Assembly (NCBI GenBank): GCA_910588965.1
Contig: CAJUSO010000063.1
Span: forward strand, 1 to 16,108
From: an uncultured Lachnospiraceae bacterium
GTDB taxonomy: Bacteria > Bacillota > Clostridia > Lachnospirales > Lachnospiraceae
DNA length: 16,108 bases
Reading direction: 5' to 3'
Shown here: piece by piece, positions 15,727 through 16,108 of the stretch
Layout: the number at the start of each line of letters is the position of its first letter
How positions within the stretch are numbered: the first letter of the stretch is position 1
Program-made: the position numbers and the translations under genes
The notes under the pieces: generated by a model
The model's input: only the letters and a program-made list of their open reading frames with translations
Told to the model about the DNA's origin: nothing
Databases searched by the model: none

Positions 15727-16108
15727 AATAGGTATCCTGTTCCCGTGATTTGCCCTTATGGGTAAGTTACAAGGGAAAGTGTTTGTGTTTTTGGAAAAAA
15801 GGGTTCTTTTTCTACGGAAGTAAGTAGGAAATTAGTTGGCTAACGTGCTGCATGAGTGTTGGAAATCAGACAGATGCCTTCCTTTCTTCGTGATAGCCAA
15901 ATTATATCGCAGAACCAAGTTCGGCGAAAGAATAATGTAAAGGATATTGTCCAACTGCGGGAATATGATATATTGACAATATGGGAAAACCATAGAGCCA
16001 AAGGCGGCTTTACCCCTCTTTTTTTTCGGAGGGTTCAAGTAGCCCTCCAGACGAAAGAAAGCCTGCTAATAAAAAGTCAAGTGTTTTTTGAGAATTTATT
16101 AAAAAAAC
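15727..16108. other. Gene-free right end, possible intergenic repeat or element edge
   Basis: No convincing gene in 382 bases, which are more A/T-rich than the genes to the left. Visible: GGAGGG...CCCTCC inverted repeat (16028-16033 with 16043-16048), ATATTGTC (15944-15951) inverted as GACAATAT (15975-15982), eight T at 16019-16026, and A/T-rich terminal sequence. A plus-strand frame 15836-15940 (TTG to TAA) encodes 34 residues including AKLYRRTKFGERIM without a ribosome binding site; a minus-strand frame over 15832-16038 is equally unsupported. The DUF3788 gene has no clear terminator here. Confidence 0.5.

Noticed and set aside
15832..16038. 68-codon minus-strand frame at the right end
   Set aside because: It needs a TTG start only four bases from GGAGGG, has no recognised family and lies in A/T-rich sequence likely to be non-coding.
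1..16108. CRISPR arrays, tRNA or rRNA genes, intact insertion sequences
   Set aside because: No regularly spaced repeats, cloverleaf-like segments, rRNA motifs or transposase genes were seen.

Overview
The window looks like a chromosomal segment of an anaerobic Clostridia-class Firmicute, most likely a Lachnospiraceae-type gut bacterium. I base this on AGGAGG-type ribosome binding sites, TTGACA/TATAAT promoters, a clostridial-style EtfA, cofactor-independent phosphoglycerate mutase, a YesM/YesN-type two-component system and a DUF3788 protein. Genus and species cannot be fixed from the sequence alone. Most genes read rightward; the only convincing leftward gene is a small PilZ protein.

Layout. 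Bases 1-1037 carry the end of an electron-transfer-flavoprotein operon (etfA, missing only its extreme N-terminus), closed by a strong terminator. gpmI (glycolysis) follows with its own promoter. It converges on a leftward c-di-GMP-type PilZ protein across a bidirectional terminator. Next is a purine-biosynthesis run, purC-purF-purB (3539-7534), with a clear promoter before purC. A 358-base gap with hairpins and short dyads leads to a YesM-like sensor kinase and a YesN-like AraC-type response regulator (7893-11389), ended by a strong terminator. A new unit follows: a promoter with a 26-base dyad over its -10 region, then a NatA/NatB-like ABC exporter pair (ATPase and ABC-2 permease, overlapping by 11 bases), then a terminator. 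A MATE-family efflux protein with its own extended -10 promoter and a DUF3788 protein complete the genes. The last 382 bases hold no convincing gene and may be part of an intergenic repeat or the edge of another element.

How it fits together. The left half is core metabolism: electron transfer, lower glycolysis, and steps 1 and 7 of the path to IMP, plus adenylosuccinate lyase, which also serves AMP synthesis. The right half is sensing and export: a two-component system and two separately transcribed efflux systems. I find no clearly new multi-gene system. The items most worth a second look are a duplicated Shine-Dalgarno/TTG module with a possible 17-codon leader peptide before purF, the dyad operator over the exporter promoter, the PilZ protein with intact c-di-GMP motifs, and the two unexplained non-coding stretches (7535-7892 and 15727-16108).
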